From a bacterium (GTDB lineage: Bacteria > SZUA-182 > DTGQ01): a stretch of 64,000 nucleotides of DNA. Below, piece after piece: positions 30,439 through 38,756 of the stretch (position 1 is its first letter; every line of letters begins with the position of its first letter). Below the pieces are notes generated by a model. The model saw nothing but the letters and a program-made list of their open reading frames with translations. It had not been told where the DNA came from and searched no databases. The stretch covers positions 1 through 64,000 of the forward strand of contig JAILZY010000011.1 in NCBI GenBank assembly GCA_023512255.1, written 5' to 3'. Position numbers and translations under genes: made by a program.

Positions 30439-30544
30439 CGCTCTTATTTATTAGCTACCATTAAGAGACATAACCCTAATAAGCCTCTTCGAGGGTTTAT
30501 GGTTGTTCTGATATAGGGTTTATGGTGTCTGATATATAATAGCG
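30439..30544 (+). mobile_element. MITE-like element family 1, copy C
   Basis: The 106-base element begins CGCTCTTATTTATTAGC and ends GATATATAATAGCG. It is flanked by the perfect 8-base duplication TTTTTGAT (30431-30438, 30545-30552). An internal part (CTGATATAGGGTTTATGG) is duplicated relative to copy B. Confidence 0.87.
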
Positions 30545-30600
30545 TTTTTGATTTGGTCGCGCTAGGTAAGGTGTGGTGAATGATTTTGGCATACGGGGCC

Positions 30601-30660
30601 AAGTGTCCTCGTAGAGCGTACCAGGCGCACAAGTGCTCTCGTTGAGCGTACCAGGCGCAA
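30601..30660. repeat. 30-base tandem duplication
   Basis: Two adjacent 30-base units beginning AAGTGYYCTCGTWGAGCGTA differ at three positions. The whole 30064-30927 stretch has no supported gene and consists of this repeat, three MITE-like elements and AT-rich filler. Confidence 0.75.
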
Positions 30661-30775
30661 GCAGTTTGGGGCGAATAGGGAGAAATTTGAAAAAATCTGC
30701 TGATATCCTTATGGAAAAATGCCCTTTAACTGTGGTATGTTATCTTTCTCAGACAACAGCCAATCTTAGGCTTAA

Positions 30776-30877
30776 TGGTCTTTTCGCTAATAAAGTGCGC
30801 AAGCTGCGGCGGGCACAAGATCTGCACCTACAATTGATCAGCTGCGTATTTGTGTTACGCACTTAGCCAAAGAACCA
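30776..30877. mobile_element. MITE-like element family 2, copy 6
   Basis: The ends are TGGTCTTTTCGCTAATAAAG and CTTAGCCAAAGAACCA, with 5-base duplication CTTAA (30771-30775, 30878-30882). Confidence 0.82.
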
Positions 30878-30927
30878 CTTAATTCTTAAGGAGTAAGGCT
30901 AATCCAGGGAAAGGAGACATACCATCA

Positions 30928-31866
30928 ATGGCACTTTTTTTAATTACCGGAGGAGGAGGATTTATAGGTTCAAATCTGGTCAAGGCTCTCATCTCTCAGG
31001 GAGAGAAGGTACGGGTATTGGATAATTTTTCCACTGGTAAGAGGGAAAATATCGCTGAGGTTCTTGACCAGATCGAATTAATCGAAGGGGATATTCGAGA
31101 TTTCGAAATAGTCAAACGCTCAGCTCAGGGAGTAGATTATATTCTACATCAGGCGGCCTTGCCTTCTGTGCCTCGCTCGATTGCCGATCCGATCTCTTCC
31201 ACCTCGGTCAATATTGATGGGACGGTAAATCTTTTAGTGGCCGCCAAAGACTGTGGCGTGAAAAAATTTGTCATGGCCTCTTCTTCTTCGGTTTATGGAG
31301 ACAGTCCGACGCTTCCCAAACATGAAGAGCTTCCCCCTCGGCCCCTCTCCCCCTATGCCTTGACTAAACTGGCTGGGGAGCAGTATTGCCAGATATTTTC
31401 GCGCCTTTATGGGCTCAAGACTGTCTGCTTGAGATACTTTAATGTATTTGGCCCAGGGCAGGATCCCAACTCGCAGTATGCGGCGGTGATACCAAAGTTT
31501 ATAATTTCTCTCCTGCGAAACACTCCTCCCACAGTATTTGGTGATGGAGAGCAATCACGAGACTTTACCTTTGTTGAAAATGTGATTCAGGCTAATCTCC
31601 TTGCCGTCCGAAGTGAGGTAAGTGATGGGAGCCCAATAAATATTGCCTGCGGGCAGAGAATCTCACTTAATGAGCTGTTGAGAGAGCTAGGGGCCATTTT
31701 GTCAAAAAAGATTGAGCCTATCTATCAACCACCCCGGCCCGGTGATGTCAAGCATTCGCTGGCGGCTATTGAGCGAGCCAGAATTTATTTGGGTTTCAAG
31801 CCAGTGGTAAATACCCAAGATGGGCTTAGGAAAACTGTTGACTGGTTCTCTCGCACCCTATGCTGA
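30928..31866 (+). CDS. NAD-dependent sugar-nucleotide epimerase
   Basis: The 312-residue SDR-extended enzyme has the Rossmann motif GGGGFIGSNLV (about 7-17), active-site Ser and YxxxK as YALTKLAGEQY (about 147), and a C-terminal substrate-binding lobe with FNVFGPGQDPNSQYAAVIP. It fits UDP-GlcNAc/UDP-glucose 4-epimerases (WbpP/GalE-like); the exact sugar cannot be read. It precedes the B12-radical SAM gene. Confidence 0.87.
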   Translation: MALFLITGGGGFIGSNLVKALISQGEKVRVLDNFSTGKRENIAEVLDQIELIEGDIRDFEIVKRSAQGVDYILHQAALPSVPRSIADPISSTSVNIDGTVNLLVAAKDCGVKKFVMASSSSVYGDSPTLPKHEELPPRPLSPYALTKLAGEQYCQIFSRLYGLKTVCLRYFNVFGPGQDPNSQYAAVIPKFIISLLRNTPPTVFGDGEQSRDFTFVENVIQANLLAVRSEVSDGSPINIACGQRISLNELLRELGAILSKKIEPIYQPPRPGDVKHSLAAIERARIYLGFKPVVNTQDGLRKTVDWFSRTLC

Positions 31867-31968
31867 AAAAATGACGTTGCTGAAAAATAATGGCTAAAAA
31901 GAGCTAGAAAACCAATAAGAGGCAAGGGCTTGAAGCAAGCTAGGCATTATTTAGACTTAGGCATTATT

Positions 31969-33276
31969 ATGAAAATACTTTTGATTTTCCCCTCCCGAAG
32001 TCGAAAAAGGACATATTCAAGTGCTAATCCGCGGCTTCAGGAGTTTTTCGATACTAATCGGTATCTTCCGACATTTTTCCTCCCTAGCCTTGCTCTTTTG
32101 ACCATTGCTGCCTGTACGCCGCAGGAAATTGAGGTGAAACTGATTGATGAGCGGATCAGTCCGATCGATTTTGAAGAGCAGGCTGATCTTGTCGGCATCA
32201 GTATCATGACCGAGCAGGCCCTTCGGGGATATGAGATTGCCAGGGAGTTCAAAAGAAGAGGAGTTTTTACCGTAATTGGTGGCATCCATGCAAGTGTTCT
32301 CCCTGAGGAGGCGGCAAGCCATTGTGATTGTGTGGTTATTGGTGAAGGAGAGACGCTCTGGCCAAAGCTTTTGGAAGATTTCAAAAAGGGGGAGGTAAAG
32401 AGATTTTACCTGAATGACGGTCAAGTCGATCTTTTACACTCTCCTATTCCACGCTATGATCTTTTGGATAGGGACGTATATAATCTTATCCCTATCCAGA
32501 CTAGCCGAGGCTGTCCCAGGGATTGCTCTTTTTGTACTGCTACCAAGGTATACGGACCTCGGTTTAGAACTAAAACTGTGGGGCAGGTAATTAATGAAAT
32601 CGAGGCCATCGAGGAGGTATTAAAAAATCACAGGATCGTGTTCAATGACGATAATATGTTTTTTGACCGCCAAAGGTCATATCAACTCCTCTCAGCACTT
32701 ATTCCATTAAGAATAAGGTACTTTGCTGAGTCGGATGTCTCCATAGCTGAAGATGAAAAACTGCTTGATTTGATGCAAAAAAGCGGCTGTGTTACTGTAT
32801 TCATCGGTTTTGAGAGTCTGGTGGCTGAAAATTTGACTTCTCTTCACCATAGCCAGTGGAAGTGCAAACGGGTGGCAGGGTATGCCGAAAGCTGCCGAAA
32901 GATTCAAAGCCACGGCATTCAGGTGTTGGGATCCTTCATTGTCGGGTTTGATCATGATGATAAAAGCGTTTTTCAACAGCTTATTGACTTTGTCCTTGAA
33001 AATAAAATCTTGGCCCAGTTTCATTTTTTAACCCCTTTCCCTGGTAGCCAGCTGAGGGCATCCCTTATCAGGGAAGGTAGGCTCAGGCAGGATGATAGCC
33101 ACTGGGATGCCTATAGCTGTTTTGACGTTGTCTTTGCTCCCCTCAGGATGTCGTCCCAGGAGCTTGAGGAGGGGCTTCTTTCTGTCTACCAGGCAGTGTA
33201 TAGTCAAGGGGCTCATCTTTCAAGATCTCGCCATATGATCAATATTTTTAGGCATCTTAGGCAGCAGCAGGATTGA
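31969..33276 (+). CDS. B12-binding-domain radical SAM protein
   Basis: The 435-residue protein combines an N-terminal cobalamin-binding fold (about 1-145, including GIHASVLPEEAA) with a radical SAM core. The cluster motif is SRGCPRDCSFCTATKVYG (about 175). This class (BchE/HpnJ-like) performs methylations or rearrangements on unactivated carbons. The TTG start at 31930 in the track is less likely than ATG 31969, where the family N-terminus KILLIFPS begins. It sits before an ACP and an acyl ligase, suggesting it modifies a lipid or sugar substituent; the target is unknown. Confidence 0.85.
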   Translation: MKILLIFPSRSRKRTYSSANPRLQEFFDTNRYLPTFFLPSLALLTIAACTPQEIEVKLIDERISPIDFEEQADLVGISIMTEQALRGYEIAREFKRRGVFTVIGGIHASVLPEEAASHCDCVVIGEGETLWPKLLEDFKKGEVKRFYLNDGQVDLLHSPIPRYDLLDRDVYNLIPIQTSRGCPRDCSFCTATKVYGPRFRTKTVGQVINEIEAIEEVLKNHRIVFNDDNMFFDRQRSYQLLSALIPLRIRYFAESDVSIAEDEKLLDLMQKSGCVTVFIGFESLVAENLTSLHHSQWKCKRVAGYAESCRKIQSHGIQVLGSFIVGFDHDDKSVFQQLIDFVLENKILAQFHFLTPFPGSQLRASLIREGRLRQDDSHWDAYSCFDVVFAPLRMSSQELEEGLLSVYQAVYSQGAHLSRSRHMINIFRHLRQQQD

Positions 33277-33340
33277 AGTCTCTCATCTTGAATTAGATCT
33301 TATCTCTTATCTCTTATAAAACTTGGGATATCGTTTATTC

Positions 33341-33370
33341 TTGTAAATTATCTGTGATAATGGTTAAAAT
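33341..33370 (+). promoter_or_regulatory. possible promoter of the ACP-ligase unit
   Basis: TTGTAA and TAAAAT are spaced by 18 bases in a very AT-rich leader, about 60 bases before the ACP gene. Confidence 0.35.
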
Positions 33371-33426
33371 AATATAATATATAAAAAATAATTTAAGTTT
33401 TTAATATAATAATTTTAATAAGGATA

Positions 33427-33702
33427 ATGATTATGAAAGAAATTGAAAAACAAATTAAAGATTTCATTTTTGAAAATTTTCTTATTGGCCAAAGCACTCG
33501 TGATTTAAAGAACGATGTTTCTTTCCTTGATGAAGGGATTATCGATTCTACCGGTATGCTGGAATTAGTGGCTTTTATTGAAAATACCTATGGGATTGTG
33601 GTCGAAGATGAGGAGCTAATACCTGAGAATCTAGACTCTATCAACCGAATCATAGCCTATCTTGAGAGGAAGGGATGCCTTTTTGCAAAACTCAGAGGCT
33701 GA
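33427..33702 (+). CDS. acyl carrier protein
   Basis: The 91-residue ACP has the four-helix layout and the phosphopantetheine serine in GIIDSTGMLELVAF (about 39-52). It would carry an activated acyl or amino-acyl group as a thioester. The neighbour three bases downstream is an adenylating ligase that probably loads it. This is a dedicated ACP, separate from fatty acid synthesis, as the context is a polysaccharide cluster. Confidence 0.88.
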   Translation: MIMKEIEKQIKDFIFENFLIGQSTRDLKNDVSFLDEGIIDSTGMLELVAFIENTYGIVVEDEELIPENLDSINRIIAYLERKGCLFAKLRG

Positions 33703-33705
33703 AAA

Positions 33706-35274
33706 ATGCTACTGCAAGATTTTCTCACCGAGAGCACTGAAAGATTTCCTGACAAAGTGGCCGTTATCTTCAGAGGACAGCGGTTTACCTACGGGGAATT
33801 AGAACGTCAGGCTAACAGGTTAGCTTGGGCCTTGCTCGACCTTGGGGTTAAACGAGGCGAGCGGGTGGCAGTATTTCTCGATAACTCTCTGGAATCGGTA
33901 ATTGCCCTGTTTGGAATTTTAAAGGCCGGAGCTGTCTTTGTCATCCTGAGTGCGGCCGCAAAAGCTGCCAAAGTTGAATATATCTTAAGCCACTGTGGAG
34001 CCAGGGTATTGATAAGTCATGGCAATAAACATGAGGTCTTGCGGGATCTAAAGTTGCCTGGGTTGGTTAAAATTATGATTGGAGAAGATGAAGCTGGGCA
34101 AAGTCCACCAGATGTTTCATGGTCTCAGGTTATGACTGCTGGTGAGGCTGATCATTGTCCGCCGAGGAGAAATATTGATCTTGATCTAGCTGCTCTTATC
34201 TACACCTCAGGCTCGACTGCGGATCCAAAAGGGGTTATGTTGACTCATCTCAATATGGTTTCAGCGGCCACTTCCATTATCAGCTATCTGAAAAACACAC
34301 CAGATGACATTATCATGAATGTTTTGCCTCTATCCTTTGATTATGGTCTCTACCAGGTGCTTATGGCCGTTAAGTTCGGAGGGACGGTTGTGTTGGAAAA
34401 GTCGTTTGTCTATCCCTACGCGGTAATTGACAAAATGATTAGGGAGAGGGTATCAGGTTTTCCCCTGGTTCCGACCATTGCGGCTATCCTATTGCAGCTT
34501 GAGAGCTTGAAAAATTATACCTTTTCTTCACTAAGATACATCACCAATACGGGAGCCGCCCTTCCTGAAAGTCATATAAGGAAGTTGCGCGACCTGTTTC
34601 CCCAGGTAGCTATTTATTCTATGTATGGGCTGACTGAGTGTAAGCGGGTATCTTATCTTCCACCTGAGGAATTGGACCGAAGGCCGAATTCTGTGGGCAA
34701 ACCGATGCCGAATGTGGAGGCGTTCATCGTTGATGAGCAGGGAAATGAAATTGATGAGCCTGGCAGGATTGGTGAGCTGGTGGTCAGGGGGAGCAATGTC
34801 ATGCGAGGCTACTGGCAAGATCCTGAAGAGACAGCCAGGGTTCTGAGACCTGGTCGGTATCCTGGGGAGGTGGTTCTTTATACTGGTGACTATTTTAAAA
34901 TGGATGAGGAAGGCTATCTTTTCTTTGTGGGCAGAAAGGACGATCTTATTAAAACGCGGGGTGAGAGGGTATCTCCGCGGGAGGTGGAAAATGTTCTTCA
35001 CCAGATAGATGGGGTTTTGGAGGCTGTAGTCATTGGAGTTCCTGATGATCTTTTAGGCCAGGCGGTCAAGGCCTTCATTATGCTTCAGGAAGGTAAGATC
35101 TTGAGTGAAAAAGAGATTATTGCCTATTGTATGGATAAATTAGAATTTTTTATGGTACCAAAATTTGTAGAGTTTTTGACTGAATTTCCTAAAACTGCTA
35201 CTGGAAAGATTGATCGCAGAGCAATGGCCATGAGAGAGGAGAGACTAAATGGTCTTTTTGCTAATAAAGTGTAA
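33706..35274 (+). CDS. AMP-dependent acyl/aminoacyl ligase (ANL superfamily)
   Basis: The 522-residue enzyme shows the P-loop YTSGSTADPKGVMLTHLNM (about 165), the adenine motif YGLTECKR, YTGDYFKMDEEGYLFFVGRKDDLIKTRGE (given in outline) and the C-terminal catalytic Lys in KTATGKIDRR. It activates a carboxylate with ATP and likely transfers it to the ACP upstream. The last nine codons (NGLFANKV) and the stop codon come from an inserted family 2 MITE-like element; the original end is lost. Confidence 0.9.
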   Translation: MLLQDFLTESTERFPDKVAVIFRGQRFTYGELERQANRLAWALLDLGVKRGERVAVFLDNSLESVIALFGILKAGAVFVILSAAAKAAKVEYILSHCGARVLISHGNKHEVLRDLKLPGLVKIMIGEDEAGQSPPDVSWSQVMTAGEADHCPPRRNIDLDLAALIYTSGSTADPKGVMLTHLNMVSAATSIISYLKNTPDDIIMNVLPLSFDYGLYQVLMAVKFGGTVVLEKSFVYPYAVIDKMIRERVSGFPLVPTIAAILLQLESLKNYTFSSLRYITNTGAALPESHIRKLRDLFPQVAIYSMYGLTECKRVSYLPPEELDRRPNSVGKPMPNVEAFIVDEQGNEIDEPGRIGELVVRGSNVMRGYWQDPEETARVLRPGRYPGEVVLYTGDYFKMDEEGYLFFVGRKDDLIKTRGERVSPREVENVLHQIDGVLEAVVIGVPDDLLGQAVKAFIMLQEGKILSEKEIIAYCMDKLEFFMVPKFVEFLTEFPKTATGKIDRRAMAMREERLNGLFANKV

Positions 35275-35369
35275 AGTGCGCAAGCTGCGGCGGCAAAAGG
35301 TCCGCATCTACAATTGATAGCAGAATTGATTCGCGGCGCACTTGTGTTACGCACTTAGCGAAAGAACCT
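35250..35369. mobile_element. MITE-like element family 2, copy 7, ending the ligase gene
   Basis: It starts TGGTCTTTTTGCTAATAAAG inside the ligase reading frame and ends TTAGCGAAAGAACCT. It is flanked by CTAAA (35245-35249, 35370-35374). The element supplies the TAA stop of the ligase. A small internal duplication (AAAGTGTAAAGTGCGC) is present. Confidence 0.85.
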
Positions 35370-35418
35370 CTAAATCGCTACGAAAGAAGAGAGATACTTA
35401 TGAAAGAAGGGATAACTA

Positions 35419-36453
35419 ATGAACAGCTCTTTGATGTCGAAAAGTGTTGAGCAGCAAGCAAAGGGAGATGGATATTCACCGCAAGAGGTGCTTCGCATTG
35501 ACCCAGAGAGTGAGTGTGCTCGCATTTGCGCCTTTATTCGGGAGCAAGTGGTGGCTAGGTTTAAACGCCAGGGGGTGGTTATTGGCCTCTCAGGGGGTAT
35601 AGATTCAGCCCTGGTCTCAGAACTATTGGTTCGGGCACTTGGCCGAGAACGGGTGCTAGGGTTGATTTTGCCAGAGCGCGAGTCAAATCCCGTAAGTGAG
35701 ATCTATGCCAAAAAGCAGGCCGCAAAATTGGGTATCAGGGTTGAGATGGTGGATATTAGCGGTCAACTTGAGGCTTTTGGGGTTTATGAGCGCAGAAACG
35801 AGGTTATCAAGTCTATTTTCCCAGATTTTGATGACTCGTATGTTTTCAATATTTCACTTCCCCAGAATATCCTTGAGAAAGACAGGCTTAATTACCGGTT
35901 CATAACTGTGGTGGATAAACACCAAAACAGGAAAACTGCTCGGCTATCCTATCAGCAGTGGCTAGTCATCTCTGCCTGTCAGAATATCAAGCAGCGGGTC
36001 AGAATGATAAATCTTTATTTTTGGGCTGAGCGCAGCAACTACCTGGTGTGTGGAACAACTAACAAATCTGAGGCAGAGGCAGGCTTTTTCGTCAAGTTCG
36101 GCGACGGCGGTGTCGATATTGAGCCAATAGCTCATCTCTATAAAACGCAGGTCTTCCAACTGGCCAGATATCTTGGGGTGATTGATGAGATTATCAATCG
36201 GACACCAAGCCCTGACACCTACAGTCTGCCGGTGAGCGATCAGGAATTCTACTTCTGTCTCCCCTATTCTATGCTTGATCTGGCCCTTTATGCTCGTGAA
36301 CATGGGGTTTCGATCGAGCAGGCGGCTGAGCTATTATCCATTTCCAAAGAGCAGCTTTCCCGAATTTACAAGGACCTTGAGGCTAAAGTGCGAGCCACCT
36401 GGCACCTTCGTTCCCTTCCCCCCTCAGTTGAGCAGGAGAAAGCCTGCCTGTGA
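35419..36453 (+). CDS. NAD synthetase-like ATP pyrophosphatase
   Basis: The 344-residue protein has the PP-loop VIGLSGGIDSALVSELLVRA (about 53-73) and the C-terminal half of NadE, with GTTNKSEAEAGFFVKFGDGG. It lacks a glutaminase domain. An insert of roughly 50 residues follows the second strand (about 135-185). Its position beside another PP-loop enzyme within a sugar cluster suggests amidation of a sugar-linked carboxylate instead of NAD synthesis, but plain NadE activity cannot be excluded. Confidence 0.8.
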   Translation: MNSSLMSKSVEQQAKGDGYSPQEVLRIDPESECARICAFIREQVVARFKRQGVVIGLSGGIDSALVSELLVRALGRERVLGLILPERESNPVSEIYAKKQAAKLGIRVEMVDISGQLEAFGVYERRNEVIKSIFPDFDDSYVFNISLPQNILEKDRLNYRFITVVDKHQNRKTARLSYQQWLVISACQNIKQRVRMINLYFWAERSNYLVCGTTNKSEAEAGFFVKFGDGGVDIEPIAHLYKTQVFQLARYLGVIDEIINRTPSPDTYSLPVSDQEFYFCLPYSMLDLALYAREHGVSIEQAAELLSISKEQLSRIYKDLEAKVRATWHLRSLPPSVEQEKACL

Positions 36454-36485
36454 GGCACAAGGGAGGGCGAGAAAGACCCACGCCT

Positions 36486-37490
36486 ATGCGATACTGTAGC
36501 CGTTGTACACTTCCCGCGACCTTTCCTGGTGTTACCTTCGATGCTCAGGGTATTTGCCAATATTGTCTAAGATTTCAGCCATCCTTAATAAGGCAACAGA
36601 TGAATAGGTATCAGTTAAAATTTGCTGCCTTAATTAAAAAATATCGGGGTCGAAGTGAATATGACATCCTGGTTAGCTATAGCGGCGGCAAGGACAGCAG
36701 CTTTATCCTTGATCTTTTGAAGAATGAGTTTGGTCTTAAGGTCCTGGCTTTCACTTTTGATAATGGATTTATATCGAGCGCGGCGCAAGAAAATATCCAC
36801 CGGGTGGTGGAAAAACTGGGTGTTGACCACATCCTGGTTAAGCCACGGTTTGACGTGCTTAAGAAGATATTTGCCACTGCCGCCTCATCTGATGAGCTTT
36901 ATAGTCGAAAGAGCCTTGAGCGGGCAAGTCCGATCTGCACTGCCTGTATCAGCTTGGTCAAATCTATCGGCTTGCGAATGGCTATTGAGAAACGGATTCC
37001 TCTCTTAGGATTTGGCTGGTCTCCTGGTCAGGCTCCTATTCAATCATCGGTGATGCGGCTAAACCCTAGTTTTGTTAATCTTAGCCAAAAAAAACTTCTG
37101 GCTCCCTTGTGCACTATTCTCAGCAAGGAAGAGCTTGGACCATACTTTTTAACTGATACCAATCTTGCTCTTGGAGCTCAGCATTTTCCCTGGAACGTCC
37201 ATCCCTTGGCCTTTCTTGAATACAGCCAGGAGAGGATTTTTCAGCGAATTGAGGCTCTTGGCTGGCAAAGGCCGGCTGATACTGGAGTGCACTCCACCAA
37301 TTGCCTGCTCAATTCCCTGGCTATTGAGAACCATAAGGCCAGGTATCATTTTCACCCCTATGCCTGGGAAATAGCCAATCTTGTCCGCTCTGGCAGGATG
37401 TCGAGGGCGGAGGGGCTTGAGAGAATAAGGGCAACTGAGCCCTCTTCGATAGTTGATTATGCCAGAGAGCGGCTAGGGTTAGTATCGTAA
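36486..37490 (+). CDS. WbpG/PseA-like N-acetyl-sugar amidotransferase (PP-loop)
   Basis: The 334-residue protein begins with the zinc-like CSRCTLPATFPGVTFD, then CQYC, and the PP-loop DILVSYSGGKDSSFILDLL (about 60-80), the layout of WbpG/PseA sugar amidotransferases. These convert an N-acetyl to an acetamidino group on surface sugars. The track start GTG 36450 overlaps the NadE-like stop; the ATG at 36486 fits the family N-terminus. A WbpH/HisF-type ammonia partner is not obvious here. Confidence 0.82.
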   Translation: MRYCSRCTLPATFPGVTFDAQGICQYCLRFQPSLIRQQMNRYQLKFAALIKKYRGRSEYDILVSYSGGKDSSFILDLLKNEFGLKVLAFTFDNGFISSAAQENIHRVVEKLGVDHILVKPRFDVLKKIFATAASSDELYSRKSLERASPICTACISLVKSIGLRMAIEKRIPLLGFGWSPGQAPIQSSVMRLNPSFVNLSQKKLLAPLCTILSKEELGPYFLTDTNLALGAQHFPWNVHPLAFLEYSQERIFQRIEALGWQRPADTGVHSTNCLLNSLAIENHKARYHFHPYAWEIANLVRSGRMSRAEGLERIRATEPSSIVDYARERLGLVS

Positions 37491-37496
37491 TTTAAT

Positions 37497-37636
37497 CGCT
37501 CTTATTTAATTAGACGCCATGCATTATATGACGTGCTCACCAGAATAACAATATAAAGAAACTCTTATGAAGTCAGAAGCTCTAGACATCTTTCTAGACG
37601 GGGTTTCCCCTCATCTAGTATTTGCTTATAAGAGCG
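37497..37636 (+). mobile_element. MITE-like element family 1, variant copy D
   Basis: The 140-base element has ends CGCTCTTAT and ATAAGAGCG and the perfect 8-base duplication AATTTAAT (37489-37496, 37637-37644). Its interior differs from copies A-C, so several internal sequences share one set of ends. That is typical of non-autonomous elements mobilised by a transposase located elsewhere. Confidence 0.87.
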
Positions 37637-37709
37637 AATTTAATTATTTATTCAATGACTTTGGTACATTAGGTTTCACAGTAGGCATTAATACAGGAGG
37701 CATTAAATA

Positions 37710-38756
37710 ATGAAAAAAGCAGATGCCGCAGGAAGCGATAATTCATCAATGAGTCTTAGGAAATATGAACAGAGCGACATACTCAGCTATCCACACTTTT
37801 TTATTGTTGGAACTCAGCGATCTGGAACAACCCTGCTCAGGCTTATTCTCAACAGTCACTCATCAATAGCCATCCCAGAGGAAGCCGCTTTTTTCATGCC
37901 TTTTCTCACTCGAAAAAAGCTCTTAGATCCAAAGCCTCTTCCTCTTTCTGTCAGAAAGAATCTGGTAAATTATTTAATCAATAATTATCAATTTAAGAAA
38001 TGGAAATTAGATGAATCCAAGCTGCTTCCGATCCTTGAAAACAGCTTCTCTTATCATCAGGTGATAGGATTTCTATATAAAACCTTTGCCCAAAAGTATG
38101 GCAAATCAATATGTGGTGATAAATCTCCGGCATTTATTCGTAAACTTAACCTTCTTTTGGAAGCATATCCAAAGGCTAAAATTATCCATATTATTCGAGA
38201 TGGGAGAGATGTTTATCTAAGTTTTAAGAAAAAGAACCATCCCGCTGCCTCAAGCATTGCTGGGGCGGCACTTGAGTGGAGAATTAAACTTTTCTTGATT
38301 TCTCGGGCTATAAAAACCAGGCAAGGCTCGGTGATCGAAGTTAAATATGAGGACTTACTACAGCATCCTGTATCGGTAATAGAAAAAATATGCGCATTTT
38401 TGGGTATTGCGTTTGAAAACGAGATGCTGGAATTCTGGAAACAGAGCAGTGAGTTTATCGATCAACAGCATTCAGATCTCATATTTAAACCGATTCAGAC
38501 ATCTAACATTAATAAGTGGGAAACTCTCATGAGTTCTGCTGAGTTAGCTCAATATGAGTTTTTTGCCCAAAAAGGGCTTAAAGAGTATGGATATCCCATC
38601 TCGCAAGGAAATCCAAATTTTATAAAAAAGCTAATTTTTATCAGCAACATACTCTCATTCTTACCCAAGAGAATATGCAAAATTATGCAGATTGCCTTGC
38701 GCATGCGAATCGCCAGTATGTATGGGCTGGAGGTTTCTTCTCAATATTATGAATAA
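37710..38756 (+). CDS. PAPS-dependent sulfotransferase
   Basis: The 348-residue protein has the 5'-phosphosulfate motif FFIVGTQRSGTTLLRLIL (about 30-47) and the 3'-phosphate region KIIHIIRDGRDVYLSFKKK (about 160). It transfers sulfate from PAPS to a glycan or similar acceptor, here probably the surface polysaccharide. The hydrophobic C-terminal segment (about 305-325) could be a membrane anchor. The end overlaps the start of the flippase by eight bases. Confidence 0.87.
   Translation: MKKADAAGSDNSSMSLRKYEQSDILSYPHFFIVGTQRSGTTLLRLILNSHSSIAIPEEAAFFMPFLTRKKLLDPKPLPLSVRKNLVNYLINNYQFKKWKLDESKLLPILENSFSYHQVIGFLYKTFAQKYGKSICGDKSPAFIRKLNLLLEAYPKAKIIHIIRDGRDVYLSFKKKNHPAASSIAGAALEWRIKLFLISRAIKTRQGSVIEVKYEDLLQHPVSVIEKICAFLGIAFENEMLEFWKQSSEFIDQQHSDLIFKPIQTSNINKWETLMSSAELAQYEFFAQKGLKEYGYPISQGNPNFIKKLIFISNILSFLPKRICKIMQIALRMRIASMYGLEVSSQYYE

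Noticed and set aside
30633-30866. 77-residue ORF
   Set aside because: It is made of the 30-base tandem duplication and a family 2 MITE-like element.
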